Of a stretch of DNA of 64,000 nt, positions 8,831-18,540 are shown piece after piece; the stretch's first letter is position 1; each line of letters starts with the position of its first letter. Below the pieces are notes generated by a model. That model was not told where the DNA came from. It searched no databases and saw nothing but the letters and a program-made list of their open reading frames with translations. Made by a program: the position numbers and the translations under genes. The stretch comes from Flammeovirga agarivorans (lineage in GTDB: Bacteria > Bacteroidota > Bacteroidia > Cytophagales > Flammeovirgaceae): contig NZ_JABAIL010000003.1 in NCBI RefSeq assembly GCF_012641475.1, forward strand, positions 1,014,720 through 1,078,719, written 5' to 3'.

Positions 8831-9737
8831 AAACAAATAGTTAATCGTATGAAATTATCTGATGAATGATAACATGTTTTTTAGTAAGACATCCTATTAT
8901 CTACAATAGCCGTACTAGATAAGATATTTTAACTTTTATTTCATCTTAACTTAATTTAGACTCACTTCATGTAAAGGCATAAAAAGTTTTGTATTTGAAA
9001 TGCAACTTTGAACATTCATTATCAATCAGAAATAAAGTTATTACCCTTGTTTGGATCCAGATTTAATCAACTTCACTCGAACAAGATTTTCAAATAATAG
9101 AGTTTACAAAAAGATGTCTAAGGGAGAGAAAAACGATTTTCTAATATTATGAGATAAGAATACCCTCTTATAGATATCTAATGTATAAGAGGGTACCATA
9201 TATATTATCTATCATAAAAAAAGAGCAATCTTCATAATATGAGTTCACTTTATGCAAATGGTAAAGAAGGCATGAACAAATATCGTTTTTATTGAAGATT
9301 ACTCTAATCGCTGATAGTCACCAGTTACATTATTAAATCCAGCATTAAATAATACTATTATAAATTTCTCTTTATAAAAATGGGAATTAATTGAAATAGA
9401 AGACATCTATTTCAAAAGAGTATATAGATAGCAATATTTTCAGGTTATCGAGATATTTGTCACATATAAAAAACGTTACAAATATTTCAATAGTCACATT
9501 CTTTTATTTAATAATTCTCATTCATTCTGATGTAATTTTAAACATTTGATAAAGATTGAACAAACGAAAAGCCGTTTATTTTATAACATCTCACCCAAAG
9601 TATTAAAAATCAGTAATTTAATTTTTTAAAATATTTTTAAGTACACTGATTACCAACAAAATAAAACATTGTACACTAAGTTATGAGCAGTGACAAATAA
9701 CTATAAAAATTAGGATTATTTAGTTCAACTTATTGAT
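8831..9737. other. Hairpin-rich 900-bp non-coding gap
   Basis: No gene of normal size is present on either strand. Four strong inverted repeats cluster within 325 bp. They are TACCCTCTTAT / ATAAGAGGGTA (9161-9171, 9185-9195, perfect), AGAGCAATCTTCA / TGAAGATTACTCT (9222-9234, 9293-9305, one mismatch), TTGAAATAGA / TCTATTTCAA (9391-9400, 9406-9415, perfect) and ATATTTGTCAC / GTTACAAATAT (9453-9463, 9475-9485, one mismatch). A 35-codon minus-strand frame (9299-9406) ends inside one arm of the second hairpin. The region could be a long 3' UTR, a structured RNA or decayed sequence. Confidence 0.55.
9215..9305 (-). terminator. Long-loop hairpin with T tract; terminator or small structured RNA
   Basis: A 13-bp stem with one mismatch (9293-9305 with 9222-9234) encloses 58 nt and is followed on the minus strand by TTTTTTT. 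An inner GTTCA/TGAAC stem (9243-9247, 9273-9277) would make the loop branched. It is over 430 nt from the end of the nearest upstream minus-strand gene, so it may end a separate small transcript. Confidence 0.5.
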
Positions 9738-11639
9738 TTAATTTACAACAATCTTTTCTGTATGGGTATTGATACCATTAGAAACTCTTAGAAGATAAAC
9801 CCCACTTGTTGAAACCTCAGGAACTTTATATACTCCAATATTATTAAGTTCAGTATTCTCTATAATTATTTCATGAGAAATCACTCTCCCTTGTTGATCA
9901 TAAAAAACACCAACAACAGGATATTCTGTATTTGCCTCTTGAATTACTACTTTTAATTCATCTCCATTAGTTGATACTGTAGGGTATACATGACATGAGA
10001 AACCAAACTGATCGGCTACAAAAGAAACGATACCAAAATATTCTACTTTACCATCAAAATCATATTGAGCTAGTCTATAATAAGTACCAGATTTTCCTTC
10101 ATCCAAGAATTCGTACTTCAACTGAGTATTGCTATTGCCGGCTGCTTCCACTCTACCTATCTTTTGCCAATCTCTTCTATTGTTTGAAGCTTCTACATCG
10201 AAATGAGATGCATTTAATTCAGAAGCTGTAGACCATAATAACAAATGTCCTGTATCTGTATTTTGGCCTTTAAAGTAAATTAATTCGACAGGTAAATCTG
10301 GAACACCATCGTCTACACCATTACAAACATCATTTGGAGCATCAGCATTACCACAACCACAACCACCCATTACTCCTATATAACCACAGTTATAAATCTT
10401 ATCACTGTAAGAACACTCAAATAGTAAATTTCCTTCTACTAATATTTTCCCTCCATCTAAATTATTATGATCAAAATCTGGGTCAGATACATGATCTACA
10501 TACTTACAATCGACATCAGAACCACACATATCAATCTCTATTCCAGGACCTAATTCTAAATCTCCTTTGATATAAAGAACTCCACATATCACTAATTTAA
10601 TATGCCATGATTCATAGGCCTTAAATGTTTCACCTACATCTAGACGTCCATTATCTCCAACTTTTATAATAGCAGTTGATGTACCCGTAATTTGTACCTT
10701 CTTCCCAAGGCTCATATAACCTTGTATGTCTATTACGTCTCCGTTACTAAAACCTTTTACCGTTGTATAATTACCTTTTAGGTCTATAGAACTGCCTTCA
10801 TAACTTCTAATGGTACAACTTTCAGTGGTAATTATATTCCCTTCAAAGTAGGCTTCTGCATTTGCATTCGTATCATTTTCTTCACCTACCTTTATTTCCA
10901 TATTGTTATTTACCGTAATATCACTACCAATAAAAATATATGAACTTCCTTTTAATTCAATTAAATCACCACCTGAATAACCTGTAGATGAGTAGGTTCC
11001 AGTAATCGTTAATTCTGATAAACCAGATTGCTTAATTGTTGATGCCGAATTTCTATTATCTAAATTACCTAACACTTCTAACTTACTATTATCTTCCATA
11101 GTGATATTTAAACCACTAGTGCTTATCAAATCTCCATTTATTTCAAAAACACCATTATCCTTTTGGTAAATTGTTACAAATTGATTTGATGAATAGATTT
11201 GACCTGTTGAGTAGATTTGCCCATCACCCTCTACTGTAAACGTAAGATCTTGATTCGTCACACCGTCATAAATGGTTACATCACCTTTAACTTTTACTTC
11301 TATTTGATTGTAAGAATCTGTCCTAAAACCGATTGACCCTTTACCATCTTCTAAAAAGTTAATACTTGCAGTTTTAGAATTAAACTTTGATCCATAAAAT
11401 AAAAAATTACCTTTTTGTGAAAGGTCAAAATCGATACTTAACTCAGCTCCTTTATCAAGGAAAAATATATCTCCTGATTGTGGTATATTACCATTATTAG
11501 TCCAATAAACATCCCAGTCATTTGAGCTGTTAAATTGCATATCACTATCAATCACAAATGTATCTTGTGCATTAATGGTAATTGATATAAATAGGAATAG
11601 AAGTATAAAATGAAGTTTTGATTGATAACCGTTTAGCAT
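9738..11639 (-). CDS. Large secreted beta-repeat protein with T9SS sorting domain
   Basis: The 633-aa protein has a Sec signal peptide (about 1-24, ending NAQ). About 400 residues follow of short, Gly/Asn/Ser-rich strands with repeated phrases such as IYSTGQIYSSNQ and VEGDLQ-like turns, which suggests a right-handed beta-helix or similar solenoid. A Cys-containing stretch (GVMGGCGCGNADAPNDVC) precedes the PVELIYFKG...YYRLAQYDFDG module, and a T9SS tail ends TEKIVVN. The PVEL module and tail resemble those of the lipoprotein at 1422-2357. No catalytic residues can be assigned. I infer a cell-surface or released adhesin or structural protein exported by T9SS. Two dyads in its upstream region (11662-11676 and 11708-11739) may regulate it. 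Confidence 0.85.
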   Translation of the reverse strand: MLNGYQSKLHFILLFLFISITINAQDTFVIDSDMQFNSSNDWDVYWTNNGNIPQSGDIFFLDKGAELSIDFDLSQKGNFLFYGSKFNSKTASINFLEDGKGSIGFRTDSYNQIEVKVKGDVTIYDGVTNQDLTFTVEGDGQIYSTGQIYSSNQFVTIYQKDNGVFEINGDLISTSGLNITMEDNSKLEVLGNLDNRNSASTIKQSGLSELTITGTYSSTGYSGGDLIELKGSSYIFIGSDITVNNNMEIKVGEENDTNANAEAYFEGNIITTESCTIRSYEGSSIDLKGNYTTVKGFSNGDVIDIQGYMSLGKKVQITGTSTAIIKVGDNGRLDVGETFKAYESWHIKLVICGVLYIKGDLELGPGIEIDMCGSDVDCKYVDHVSDPDFDHNNLDGGKILVEGNLLFECSYSDKIYNCGYIGVMGGCGCGNADAPNDVCNGVDDGVPDLPVELIYFKGQNTDTGHLLLWSTASELNASHFDVEASNNRRDWQKIGRVEAAGNSNTQLKYEFLDEGKSGTYYRLAQYDFDGKVEYFGIVSFVADQFGFSCHVYPTVSTNGDELKVVIQEANTEYPVVGVFYDQQGRVISHEIIIENTELNNIGVYKVPEVSTSGVYLLRVSNGINTHTEKIVVN

Positions 11640-11661
11640 AATCTCTAGATATTAATAGTGT

Positions 11662-11676
11662 TGTAACATAGTTACA
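11662..11676. promoter_or_regulatory. Palindrome TGTAACATAGTTACA
   Basis: A perfect 6+3+6 dyad lies 23-37 nt upstream of the start codon of the gene ending at 11639. This is a plausible operator or 5'-UTR hairpin. Confidence 0.35.
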
Positions 11677-11707
11677 TCTTATTTCATCCTGATGCTTAAT
11701 TAGCAGT

Positions 11708-11739
11708 GTTAATGTGAGTGAAGGTCAATTCACTTTAAC
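11708..11739. promoter_or_regulatory. Dyad GTTAATGTGA-N12-TCACTTTAAC
   Basis: Ten-base arms match at nine positions around a 12-nt spacer. The inner GTGA/TCAC halves resemble CRP/FNR half-sites, but the spacer is longer than the usual 6 nt. The dyad lies in the gap between the PfkB stop and the start of the 633-aa gene. Confidence 0.3.
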
Positions 11740-11838
11740 ATTGTTTATCAAACTCTTCTAACTACAATAGAGAAAGGTCAGATTCAATAAAAAACCTGTA
11801 CTTACCTAACTTGTTCTAAATATTTTAGTTTAAAACAT

Positions 11839-12714
11839 CTATTGAGATATCTTATCAATTTTTGGAGTAGCCCCTTTTTGGGTACACACATAAGCTGATA
11901 GTTCCACTGCTTTTTGATGTGTCTCTATGATCGGTTCATTATTTAATATCCCTATTACTAATCGAGCAGTAAAAGAATCTCCTGCCCCGACTGTATCTAC
12001 AACGTTTACCTTTGGTGTACTTAAATAGGATGTCTCATTTTTTGTCACCAAATAACTTCCTTCTTCTCCTTTTGTTAAAGCCACCATATCAATAGAAAAT
12101 CTTTCGATTAGGTGATGACAAAATTGCTCTTCATCCAAAAGGTTAACATCTAGGAGTTCAGCAACTACCAATACCTCTTCTTCATTGATTTTAAGAACAT
12201 TGCATTGGTTTAAAGAGGACTCGATACAATCCTTATTATAATAATGTTGTCTTAAGTTTATATCAAAAACCTTTATACATTCTTTCGGAACTGTATTTAA
12301 TACTTGTTCAATAGCTTTTCTAGAAACATCATTCCGCTGGGCAAGTGTTCCAAAGCACAAAGCGTCAGCATTTACTAATGCTTCCTCAGTTTCTTTATTT
12401 ATTTTTATTTCATCCCAAGCTACAGGTTCACATATCTCATAAGAAGGTAAACCTTTATCATCTACGGTAACCGCTACAGTTCCTGTTGGAAATTCTGAAT
12501 ATGAAATAAAATTTCGGATACCCAGATTATTAATTTCATTTACTAAGTCTTTTCCTATCTGATCATCTCCTATTGATGTAATAATTTTCCCGTTAGCCTC
12601 AAGCTGTTTTGCATGGTAAGCAAAATTGATGGGAGCACCACCTAATTGTTTCCCTTCTGGAAAGATATCATATAATGCCTCTCCTATTCCAAAAATGTTT
12701 AGTTCTTTTTTCAT
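11839..12714 (-). CDS. PfkB-family carbohydrate kinase, probably fructokinase
   Basis: The 291-aa protein has the ribokinase/PfkB fold. The N-terminal substrate motif is GGAPIN (25-30). Asp151 sits in the DINLRQ strand. The C-terminal PfkB signature DTVGAGDSF (240-248) carries the anion hole and catalytic Asp246. GGAPxNFA near the N-terminus is typical of fructokinases, though ketohexose or deoxy-sugar kinases cannot be excluded. Length is normal for the family. It is cytosolic and would phosphorylate a sugar with ATP. The gene is divergent from the secreted alpha-amylase at 13012 across a 297-bp region, which suggests related roles in sugar use, but no shared operator was recognised. Confidence 0.88.
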   Translation of the reverse strand: MKKELNIFGIGEALYDIFPEGKQLGGAPINFAYHAKQLEANGKIITSIGDDQIGKDLVNEINNLGIRNFISYSEFPTGTVAVTVDDKGLPSYEICEPVAWDEIKINKETEEALVNADALCFGTLAQRNDVSRKAIEQVLNTVPKECIKVFDINLRQHYYNKDCIESSLNQCNVLKINEEEVLVVAELLDVNLLDEEQFCHHLIERFSIDMVALTKGEEGSYLVTKNETSYLSTPKVNVVDTVGAGDSFTARLVIGILNNEPIIETHQKAVELSAYVCTQKGATPKIDKISQ

Positions 12715-13011
12715 AGAGTTAAGATAGTCATCTATTTTTCTTCAATCTAATCTTTAATAAAATAAAGTTTTATAGAAAAGATAAAAACATCCTTAACGAG
12801 TAAAAATAAAACACATAAAAACCTGTTTAAGTGATACTTACAACGTTCCATTACATGAATCGGTACGCCCCAAAAAGTCATTTGCACCAAGTTTTATAAT
12901 ATGGTACGATTTACACTTATTCATTTCGTAACATTGTAAAACTAACTCAGATGAATCAACCAGCGACATATCATCTGGTATACTTAATTATTACAATACT
13001 TATTTTTTGAA

Positions 13012-15906
13012 ATGAAAATGAAGACAACTCTACTAATGAGATCCTCTGTTATTTTTTGGATCATTTGTCTAATGAACTATCATACAGCGAGTGCTCAACA
13101 AGGAGGCCGTAGTGATGTTCTATTACAAGGATTCCACTGGGAAGCTGCTGACCCAGCCAAAAAGGATTGGTGGCAAAATCTAGATAGTAAAGTCGGTGAA
13201 ATATCAAACGCAGGGTTTGATGCCATTTGGTTACCACCTCCATCAGATGCAGCTGATAGAGCAGGATACTTACCAAGAAAATGGTATGACTTGAATTCGA
13301 ACTATGGTACTGAAGCGGAACTAAGAAGCTTAGTACAAAATTTAGGTAACAACAATGTACAAGCCATCGCTGATATTGTTATTAACCATCGTGTTGGATC
13401 TACTGGATGGGCTGATTTTACAGAACCATCATTGGGTGGATGTTCTTCTATTTGTGCCGATGACGAAGTCAACTGGAGCGAATATTCTACTGAGCAAGGT
13501 GCCGCTTGTGGTGATAATGACTCAGGTACACAATATGAGGCTGCAAGAGATTTAAACCATAACTCATTCACTGTAAGGGATGAAATTAAAAAATGGATGA
13601 ACTGGCTAAAAAATGATGTCGGTTTTGATGGATGGCGTTATGATTTTGTACATGGTTTTAATGCATACTATTTTGCTGAATACAATAATGCAACGAGTCC
13701 ATATATTTCAATTGGTGAACAATGGAAACCTTACAATGAAATTACTGCATGGTTGGATGGTGCTCAAAATACATCTTCAGCTTTTGACTTTCCATTAAAG
13801 TATACTTTACATGATGCAGTAAGAGGTAATTATAATTACCTAAACGGATTACCAAGTTTATTAGGAACAAGAGGATCACAGGCTGTAACATTCTTAGAAA
13901 ATCATGATACAGAACCTGTAAGATCGGAATACGGTAATAACTCATTCCCTAACAATCCTTCAGATAACTCAACCTTACTTCAAGGTTATGCTTATATCCT
14001 GACTCACCCAGGTATCCCAGTAGTTTTCTACTCACACTTCTTTGACTATGGTATTAAAGATGCTTTAACTGAGATGATTCAGGTCAGAAAAGATAATGGA
14101 ATTACAAACACAAGTTATGTTCAAGTTGAAGGAGGAAACGACAATTCATATTACGCAGCTATTATCGATAATAAAGTAGCCATGAAAATTGGTGGTGGAA
14201 ATTGGTCACCAGGAAATGGTTGGAACTTAAAAACATCAGGTCCAGGATATGCCATTTGGGACAAAGGGCCTGTTGTTACTCTACCAACATTAACATTAAA
14301 TTCTCCTAGCGGGAATCATTCAGATGGGTGTGCGACAGTTTCTCTAACAGCTTCAGAAGGTACTATCTACTACACAACAGATGGTAGTACTCCAAATAGT
14401 AATAGTTTAGTGTATACTAGTGCTATAGAAGTATGTGGTCAAGTTGGAGAAACAAAAACTGTGAAAGCTATTGCAATCAATGAAAATGGGTCATCAGATT
14501 TAGTAGAAGGCGTGTATACTTTTAATGAAGCTGCAAGTATGACAGTTTATTTTAAGCCCAACTGTTCCAACCCAGGTATTTATTTCTGGGGAGTTGTAGA
14601 TGGTGATCAAACTACAACATGGCCTGGGGAAAATATGCAACCTTCAGCTAAATACGATGGATTTTATGAGTTTACTATTGAAGGTTCTTGTAGTAACCTA
14701 ATACTACTTTGTGGAAGTACTAAAATCACAGGCGATGAAATGAATGTGTGTGGGGATGTATGGTATGACAATGGTTGGGTAGCTGAACCTGTGCCTGATA
14801 CACCAGATACAAGTACTCCATCCATCACAATTTCTCCAAATGGTGGAACACATGATGGCGAAGTTTCTATTACTTTAACAGCTACAGATGACCGAGATAA
14901 TTCTCCTTCGATATTTTACTCTACAGATGGTTCTACTCCATCAATACAAGCAACTTCATCTGTAACATTTACATTAACAGAAAGTGCTACGGTAAATTAT
15001 TATGCTATTGATGCTACAGGAAACCAAACCTCTACTGAAAGCTCGAACTTTGTAGTGAACCCATTACCAGAACCTAATGGCGGTTTTAAAGTTCATGTTC
15101 AAGGTTACAATTTGATTCACCATTGGGGAGCTTCTCCTACAGGTAGTGTTAGTAATACAGTGTGGCCTGGAGCTACAATGAATCTTGAAAATGGTTGGTA
15201 TGTCTATGAATTCCCATCCAATGTAACCTCTTCTAATTTATTGTTCCATGATGGCAATGGAAACCAAACTGATGATTTCACTAGATCTTCTGATGGATGG
15301 TACAAAGATGGACAATGGTACGATAGTGAACCTATAACTCCAGAACCAGCCGATGGTTTAACAGTACATTTCAAATCGAGTTGGGGAAATAGTACCAAAA
15401 TTCATTATTGGGCGGCTTCCAATGGAGCAAGCAGTAATTGGCCAGGTGAATCAATGATCTCTGAAGGTAATGGTTGGTATCGTTATACTATTGAAGGGGC
15501 CACTTCTTCAAATCTATTATTCCATAATGGAAGTGGTGCTCAAACATCAGACTTAAACAGAACTGGCGAAGGATGGTATAAAGATGGGCAATGGTATAGT
15601 TCAAATCCTGAGTCATCAAGTAGCAGGACTGTTAGTCAATCCCTAGACTTAGAAAAAGAGTTGCAACTGTACCCTACTGAAGTCACAAACGGATTTACTA
15701 TTGATATTCAACTTAGAGAAAATGCTGTTCTACATCTTCAAACATTTGATTTGAATGGTCAGGCAGTTCTTTCTCCAATACATAAAGCATTAACATTAGG
15801 CTCACATCAACTTAAAGTGAATACCCTTGATTTATCCCAAGGCTTATACATTGTGAAAGTACAAGCTGGGGATCAAATATATATTAGAAAAATCATTGTA
15901 CGATAA
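13012..15906 (+). CDS. Secreted GH13 alpha-amylase with starch-binding modules and T9SS tail
   Basis: The 964-aa protein has a signal peptide (1-29, ending SAQ) and a GH13 catalytic domain (about 33-415). Visible motifs are DIVINHR (121-127), GWRYDF with nucleophile Asp211, IGEQW with acid/base Glu236 and FLENHD with Asp299. A chitobiase-C-like beta-sandwich (about 420-505, TIYYTTDGSTP) follows. Next are a CBM26-like starch-binding module (about 512-595), a second sandwich (about 605-685, SIFYSTDGSTP), and two more CBM26-like modules (about 693-775 and 783-860, each with FK-V/H, HWG/YWA, WPG and WYKDGQWY). A T9SS tail (about 882-964, ending IRKIIVR) closes it. It would cut alpha-1,4 bonds in starch-like glucan outside the cell. 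A downstream terminator makes the gene monocistronic, and the PfkB kinase is divergent. Confidence 0.95.
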   Translation: MKMKTTLLMRSSVIFWIICLMNYHTASAQQGGRSDVLLQGFHWEAADPAKKDWWQNLDSKVGEISNAGFDAIWLPPPSDAADRAGYLPRKWYDLNSNYGTEAELRSLVQNLGNNNVQAIADIVINHRVGSTGWADFTEPSLGGCSSICADDEVNWSEYSTEQGAACGDNDSGTQYEAARDLNHNSFTVRDEIKKWMNWLKNDVGFDGWRYDFVHGFNAYYFAEYNNATSPYISIGEQWKPYNEITAWLDGAQNTSSAFDFPLKYTLHDAVRGNYNYLNGLPSLLGTRGSQAVTFLENHDTEPVRSEYGNNSFPNNPSDNSTLLQGYAYILTHPGIPVVFYSHFFDYGIKDALTEMIQVRKDNGITNTSYVQVEGGNDNSYYAAIIDNKVAMKIGGGNWSPGNGWNLKTSGPGYAIWDKGPVVTLPTLTLNSPSGNHSDGCATVSLTASEGTIYYTTDGSTPNSNSLVYTSAIEVCGQVGETKTVKAIAINENGSSDLVEGVYTFNEAASMTVYFKPNCSNPGIYFWGVVDGDQTTTWPGENMQPSAKYDGFYEFTIEGSCSNLILLCGSTKITGDEMNVCGDVWYDNGWVAEPVPDTPDTSTPSITISPNGGTHDGEVSITLTATDDRDNSPSIFYSTDGSTPSIQATSSVTFTLTESATVNYYAIDATGNQTSTESSNFVVNPLPEPNGGFKVHVQGYNLIHHWGASPTGSVSNTVWPGATMNLENGWYVYEFPSNVTSSNLLFHDGNGNQTDDFTRSSDGWYKDGQWYDSEPITPEPADGLTVHFKSSWGNSTKIHYWAASNGASSNWPGESMISEGNGWYRYTIEGATSSNLLFHNGSGAQTSDLNRTGEGWYKDGQWYSSNPESSSSRTVSQSLDLEKELQLYPTEVTNGFTIDIQLRENAVLHLQTFDLNGQAVLSPIHKALTLGSHQLKVNTLDLSQGLYIVKVQAGDQIYIRKIIVR

Positions 15907-15921
15907 TGATCTATACGGAAG

Positions 15922-15957
15922 AAAAAGAGGAGCTTATGGTTCCTCTTTTTTTATTTT
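15922..15957 (+). terminator. Intrinsic terminator of the amylase gene
   Basis: AAAGAGGA (15924-15931) pairs with TCCTCTTT (15941-15948), followed by a T-rich run, 15 nt after the stop. Confidence 0.85.
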
Positions 15958-16034
15958 TTATCGAAAAGTAAAAACCTTAATGTCAAGCAAATGTTTTATA
16001 TTATAGTTATCACCGTAAATAAAACTTTTTTACT

Positions 16035-16457
16035 ATGGCAAAACCCAATAGATACCTTATCACAAAACTAAGAGAGGCTGCTTCTAACATAGAAGCTGGC
16101 GCCGACTATAGTTGGGGTCATGTTGGCCGTTGTAATTGTGGCCACTTAGTACAAGCAATCACCCCAATGAACTCAAAAGATATTTATGAGTCAGCACAGA
16201 GACATAAATTGGATGAATGGTCAGAATTTGCAAATGATTATTGTCCAGCAAGCGGTGTTCCTGTCGACAACATTATTGATACCCTTATGGAACATGGGTT
16301 TGAACTTGAAGATATCAATCACTTAGAATATCTTTCTAATAAAAATATTCTAAAGGCACTTCCGGGTGGATTTAGATATTTAGAAAAAGGTAATAAAGAG
16401 CATGCAGCGGTCTACATGAAGACATGGGCCAATGAACTCGAAAAAGAGTTAGTCTAA
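16035..16457 (+). CDS. Conserved-looking cytosolic hypothetical protein
   Basis: The 140-aa soluble protein has no signal peptide or membrane segment. It has a compact Cys/His group, GRCNCGHLVQ (about 31-40), and later YCPASG (about 69-74), which could bind a metal or form an active site. The C-terminal half is helical and charged. It has its own promoter space and a terminator right after the stop, so it is a single-gene unit. I do not recognise the family with confidence and offer no function. Confidence 0.8.
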   Translation: MAKPNRYLITKLREAASNIEAGADYSWGHVGRCNCGHLVQAITPMNSKDIYESAQRHKLDEWSEFANDYCPASGVPVDNIIDTLMEHGFELEDINHLEYLSNKNILKALPGGFRYLEKGNKEHAAVYMKTWANELEKELV

Positions 16458-16460
16458 ATT

Positions 16461-16484
16461 GAGGAGTTTCCACTCCTCTTTTTT
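16461..16484 (+). terminator. Intrinsic terminator
   Basis: GAGGAGT (16461-16467) and ACTCCTC (16472-16478) form a perfect stem with a TTCC loop, followed by TTTTTT. It lies 4 nt after the stop at 16457. Confidence 0.9.
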
Positions 16485-16549
16485 ATTGCTATATAATTTG
16501 TCTTCTCTGCAGTACTTCACTAATTTATAACAATTCAAGTACTGTCTAT

Positions 16550-17506
16550 ATGTTAAAACAACTCATATTCATACGTTTCAAACAAACTCAAAGAGAAATT
16601 CAGTCTTTAGGTTGGTGGAGGTCTCTCCTCTTTCTATCTATTATTGTAGGAAGCTATTATGTTCTCTTTTTAAAAACAGAAAGTTCTGATTTTAGTCTCA
16701 TTTCCTCTCTTGTATCTAGTTCATTATTAGTATTTCTACATTTTGTTAGGAATGACAAGGAATTTCTAAATACTTTTTCCTCATCAACATTTATATTTTT
16801 TCTGTTAGAGTATCTGATATTAAGTATTCCTTTAATTGTACTACTAATTGTTCACTTTCATTGGTTACCCTTATCCATTATTTTGCTTGCTATACTCCTT
16901 GTACCTTTGATCAAATGGAAAAGATCATCAAAAGCGATTAATAACAAGATCATTCAGCTCATCCCTTATGATTTTTATGAATGGAAGAGTGGTGTCCGGA
17001 AATACTTCTATCCTTTCTTATTATTATGGTTGGGAATATTCTTTGGTAGCTTTCAATTTGCTGTAGTTCCAATTGGACTTGTCGTTTTATGGTTAGTTAT
17101 TTTCAGTTTTTTTGAAGTCAATGAACCTGCCTCATTTCTTATTGCATTAGAACTACCTCCAAAAGAATTTTTATTCTTAAAAGTAAAAAGGCAGGTAATG
17201 ATGTACAATCAATTAGCGCTTCCTTTAATCTTTGTCTATTATATATTTCATTATAATGAATGGTTCCTCCCTATAGTCGAACTATCTATTCTAATGGTTT
17301 TGAATATCTATATCGTTATCTTAAAATATGCATTTTATCATCCCAATGAAAAGTCAGCAGCATCACAAACCTTATCATCTTTAGGGGTATTAAGTATATT
17401 TATACCTTTCTTAATTCCTGCTTTATTTATTCTCATTATCCGATTTTATTTTAAAGCTATTGACAATCTAAACTTCTACTTAAATGATTTCGATACAACA
17501 ACTTAG
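16550..17506 (+). CDS. ABC-2-type transporter membrane protein
   Basis: The 318-aa protein is very hydrophobic, with about eight transmembrane segments in two groups (roughly 25-115 and 150-310) joined by a short basic loop. The N-terminus (MLKQLIFIRFKQTQREIQ) is a cytosolic amphipathic helix, as in ABC-2-type permeases. The last 23 nt overlap the ATPase gene at 17484, so the two are translationally coupled and should form one transporter, likely an exporter. No substrate-binding protein is nearby, and the substrate is unknown. The permease assignment comes mainly from topology and the overlap. Confidence 0.82.
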   Translation: MLKQLIFIRFKQTQREIQSLGWWRSLLFLSIIVGSYYVLFLKTESSDFSLISSLVSSSLLVFLHFVRNDKEFLNTFSSSTFIFFLLEYLILSIPLIVLLIVHFHWLPLSIILLAILLVPLIKWKRSSKAINNKIIQLIPYDFYEWKSGVRKYFYPFLLLWLGIFFGSFQFAVVPIGLVVLWLVIFSFFEVNEPASFLIALELPPKEFLFLKVKRQVMMYNQLALPLIFVYYIFHYNEWFLPIVELSILMVLNIYIVILKYAFYHPNEKSAASQTLSSLGVLSIFIPFLIPALFILIIRFYFKAIDNLNFYLNDFDTTT

Positions 17507-18167
17507 TGTTTCCTACTCTGAAGATAAAAAGGTATTAGATGATTTATCTATAGATTTACCTCTTAAAAAAATTCATGGATTAGTGGGGTTAAACGGTTCT
17601 GGGAAAACCACTTTCATTAAAACACTTTTTGGGTTGCATAAAGCTGACCAAGGTGTGCTTTGTTATAATGAAAAAAAACTCACAAAAAAAGACATCGCAT
17701 ATTTACCTACTGAAAATTATTTCTACAATAACATAACAGGTAATGAATACCTAGGTTTATTTCAAGATGATATAAAGGAAATCAACTTATGGAATGAACT
17801 ATTTCAGCTTCCGTTGAATGAATTAATTGATGGTTATTCAACAGGAATGAAGAAGAAGTTAGCGATATCAGGAATTCTCCATCAGGATAAACCAATAATG
17901 ATTCTTGATGAACCTTTTAATGGTCTTGATTTAGAGTCTTCCAGAATTATTAGGATGATCTTATTGAAATTAAAAGAGCAAGGTAAAACCATTATTATCA
18001 CTTCACATATCCTAGAAACTTTAACCAGCTTATGTGATTATATTCATCAATTAGATAATAAAAAGATTCTTGTCAGTAAATCAAAAGATGAATTTGAGGA
18101 ATTCCAAAAGGCAATTCATCAGAGAATTGAAAAAGAGAATAGTCAAATTATTAATAAGCTCTTTTGA
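17484..18167 (+). CDS. ABC transporter ATP-binding protein
   Basis: The 227-aa ATPase has Walker A GLNGSGKTT (35-43), a signature-like stretch GYSTGMKKKLA (the usual LSGGQ is replaced by YSTGM, as in many ABC-2 and bacteriocin/drug exporters), Walker B IMILDEPFNGLD and an H-loop TSHIL. The C-terminus is short and charged. It overlaps the membrane partner at 16550-17506 and is the second gene of that operon. The pair resembles Bacteroidota exporters of peptides or lipids of unknown substrate. No terminator is obvious directly after the stop. Confidence 0.93.
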   Translation: MISIQQLSVSYSEDKKVLDDLSIDLPLKKIHGLVGLNGSGKTTFIKTLFGLHKADQGVLCYNEKKLTKKDIAYLPTENYFYNNITGNEYLGLFQDDIKEINLWNELFQLPLNELIDGYSTGMKKKLAISGILHQDKPIMILDEPFNGLDLESSRIIRMILLKLKEQGKTIIITSHILETLTSLCDYIHQLDNKKILVSKSKDEFEEFQKAIHQRIEKENSQIINKLF

Positions 18168-18364
18168 TAATATACATCATTATTATTCTTTAAAATTAGT
18201 TGTTTTTGGTGACCATTGTCAATCAAATCTTCCATTTAGAAAAAGAGTTTCATTAAAATGTTAATGAAAAAAAATATGCTCAACGTAGACTGTTTAATCG
18301 CGTTAAAAAAACTATAAAAGATAAATTAGTCTTTTAAAAAATTACATCAAACATCAAAGTTATC

Positions 18365-18511
18365 ATGAAAGATTTATTAGACATCGTAAAAAGTGGAATT
18401 GTTGTATTAGGAACATTAGGAGTTATCCTAGCTGGAGTGCATTTCGGTGTAGGACCGTCTCATAACATCCTTCAAGACGTACCACAAACACATGTCTATA
18501 ATGGTAACTAA
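18365..18511 (+). CDS. 48-aa single-span membrane peptide
   Basis: An ATG at 18365 opens a 48-codon frame beginning MKDLLDIVKSGIVVLGTLGV and ending VYNGN. Residues about 10-27 form one hydrophobic helix preceded by Lys9, and the tail is polar. The stop at 18509-18511 is followed 29 nt later by a near-perfect intrinsic terminator. The gene therefore looks like an independent short unit, with a 197-bp leader after the ABC operon. No family is recognised. It could be a toxin-like peptide, a regulator of a membrane complex or a small component of the ABC exporter. Confidence 0.7.
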   Translation: MKDLLDIVKSGIVVLGTLGVILAGVHFGVGPSHNILQDVPQTHVYNGN

Positions 18512-18540
18512 ATCAGAATTTGTCCTTAAATAAATAGATT

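Noticed and set aside
11708..11739. CRP site
   Set aside because: The half-sites fit, but the spacer is 12 nt rather than 6, so I list it only as a dyad.
18070..18264. 64-codon plus-strand frame
   Set aside because: It overlaps the end of the ABC ATPase in another frame and is low-complexity and basic.
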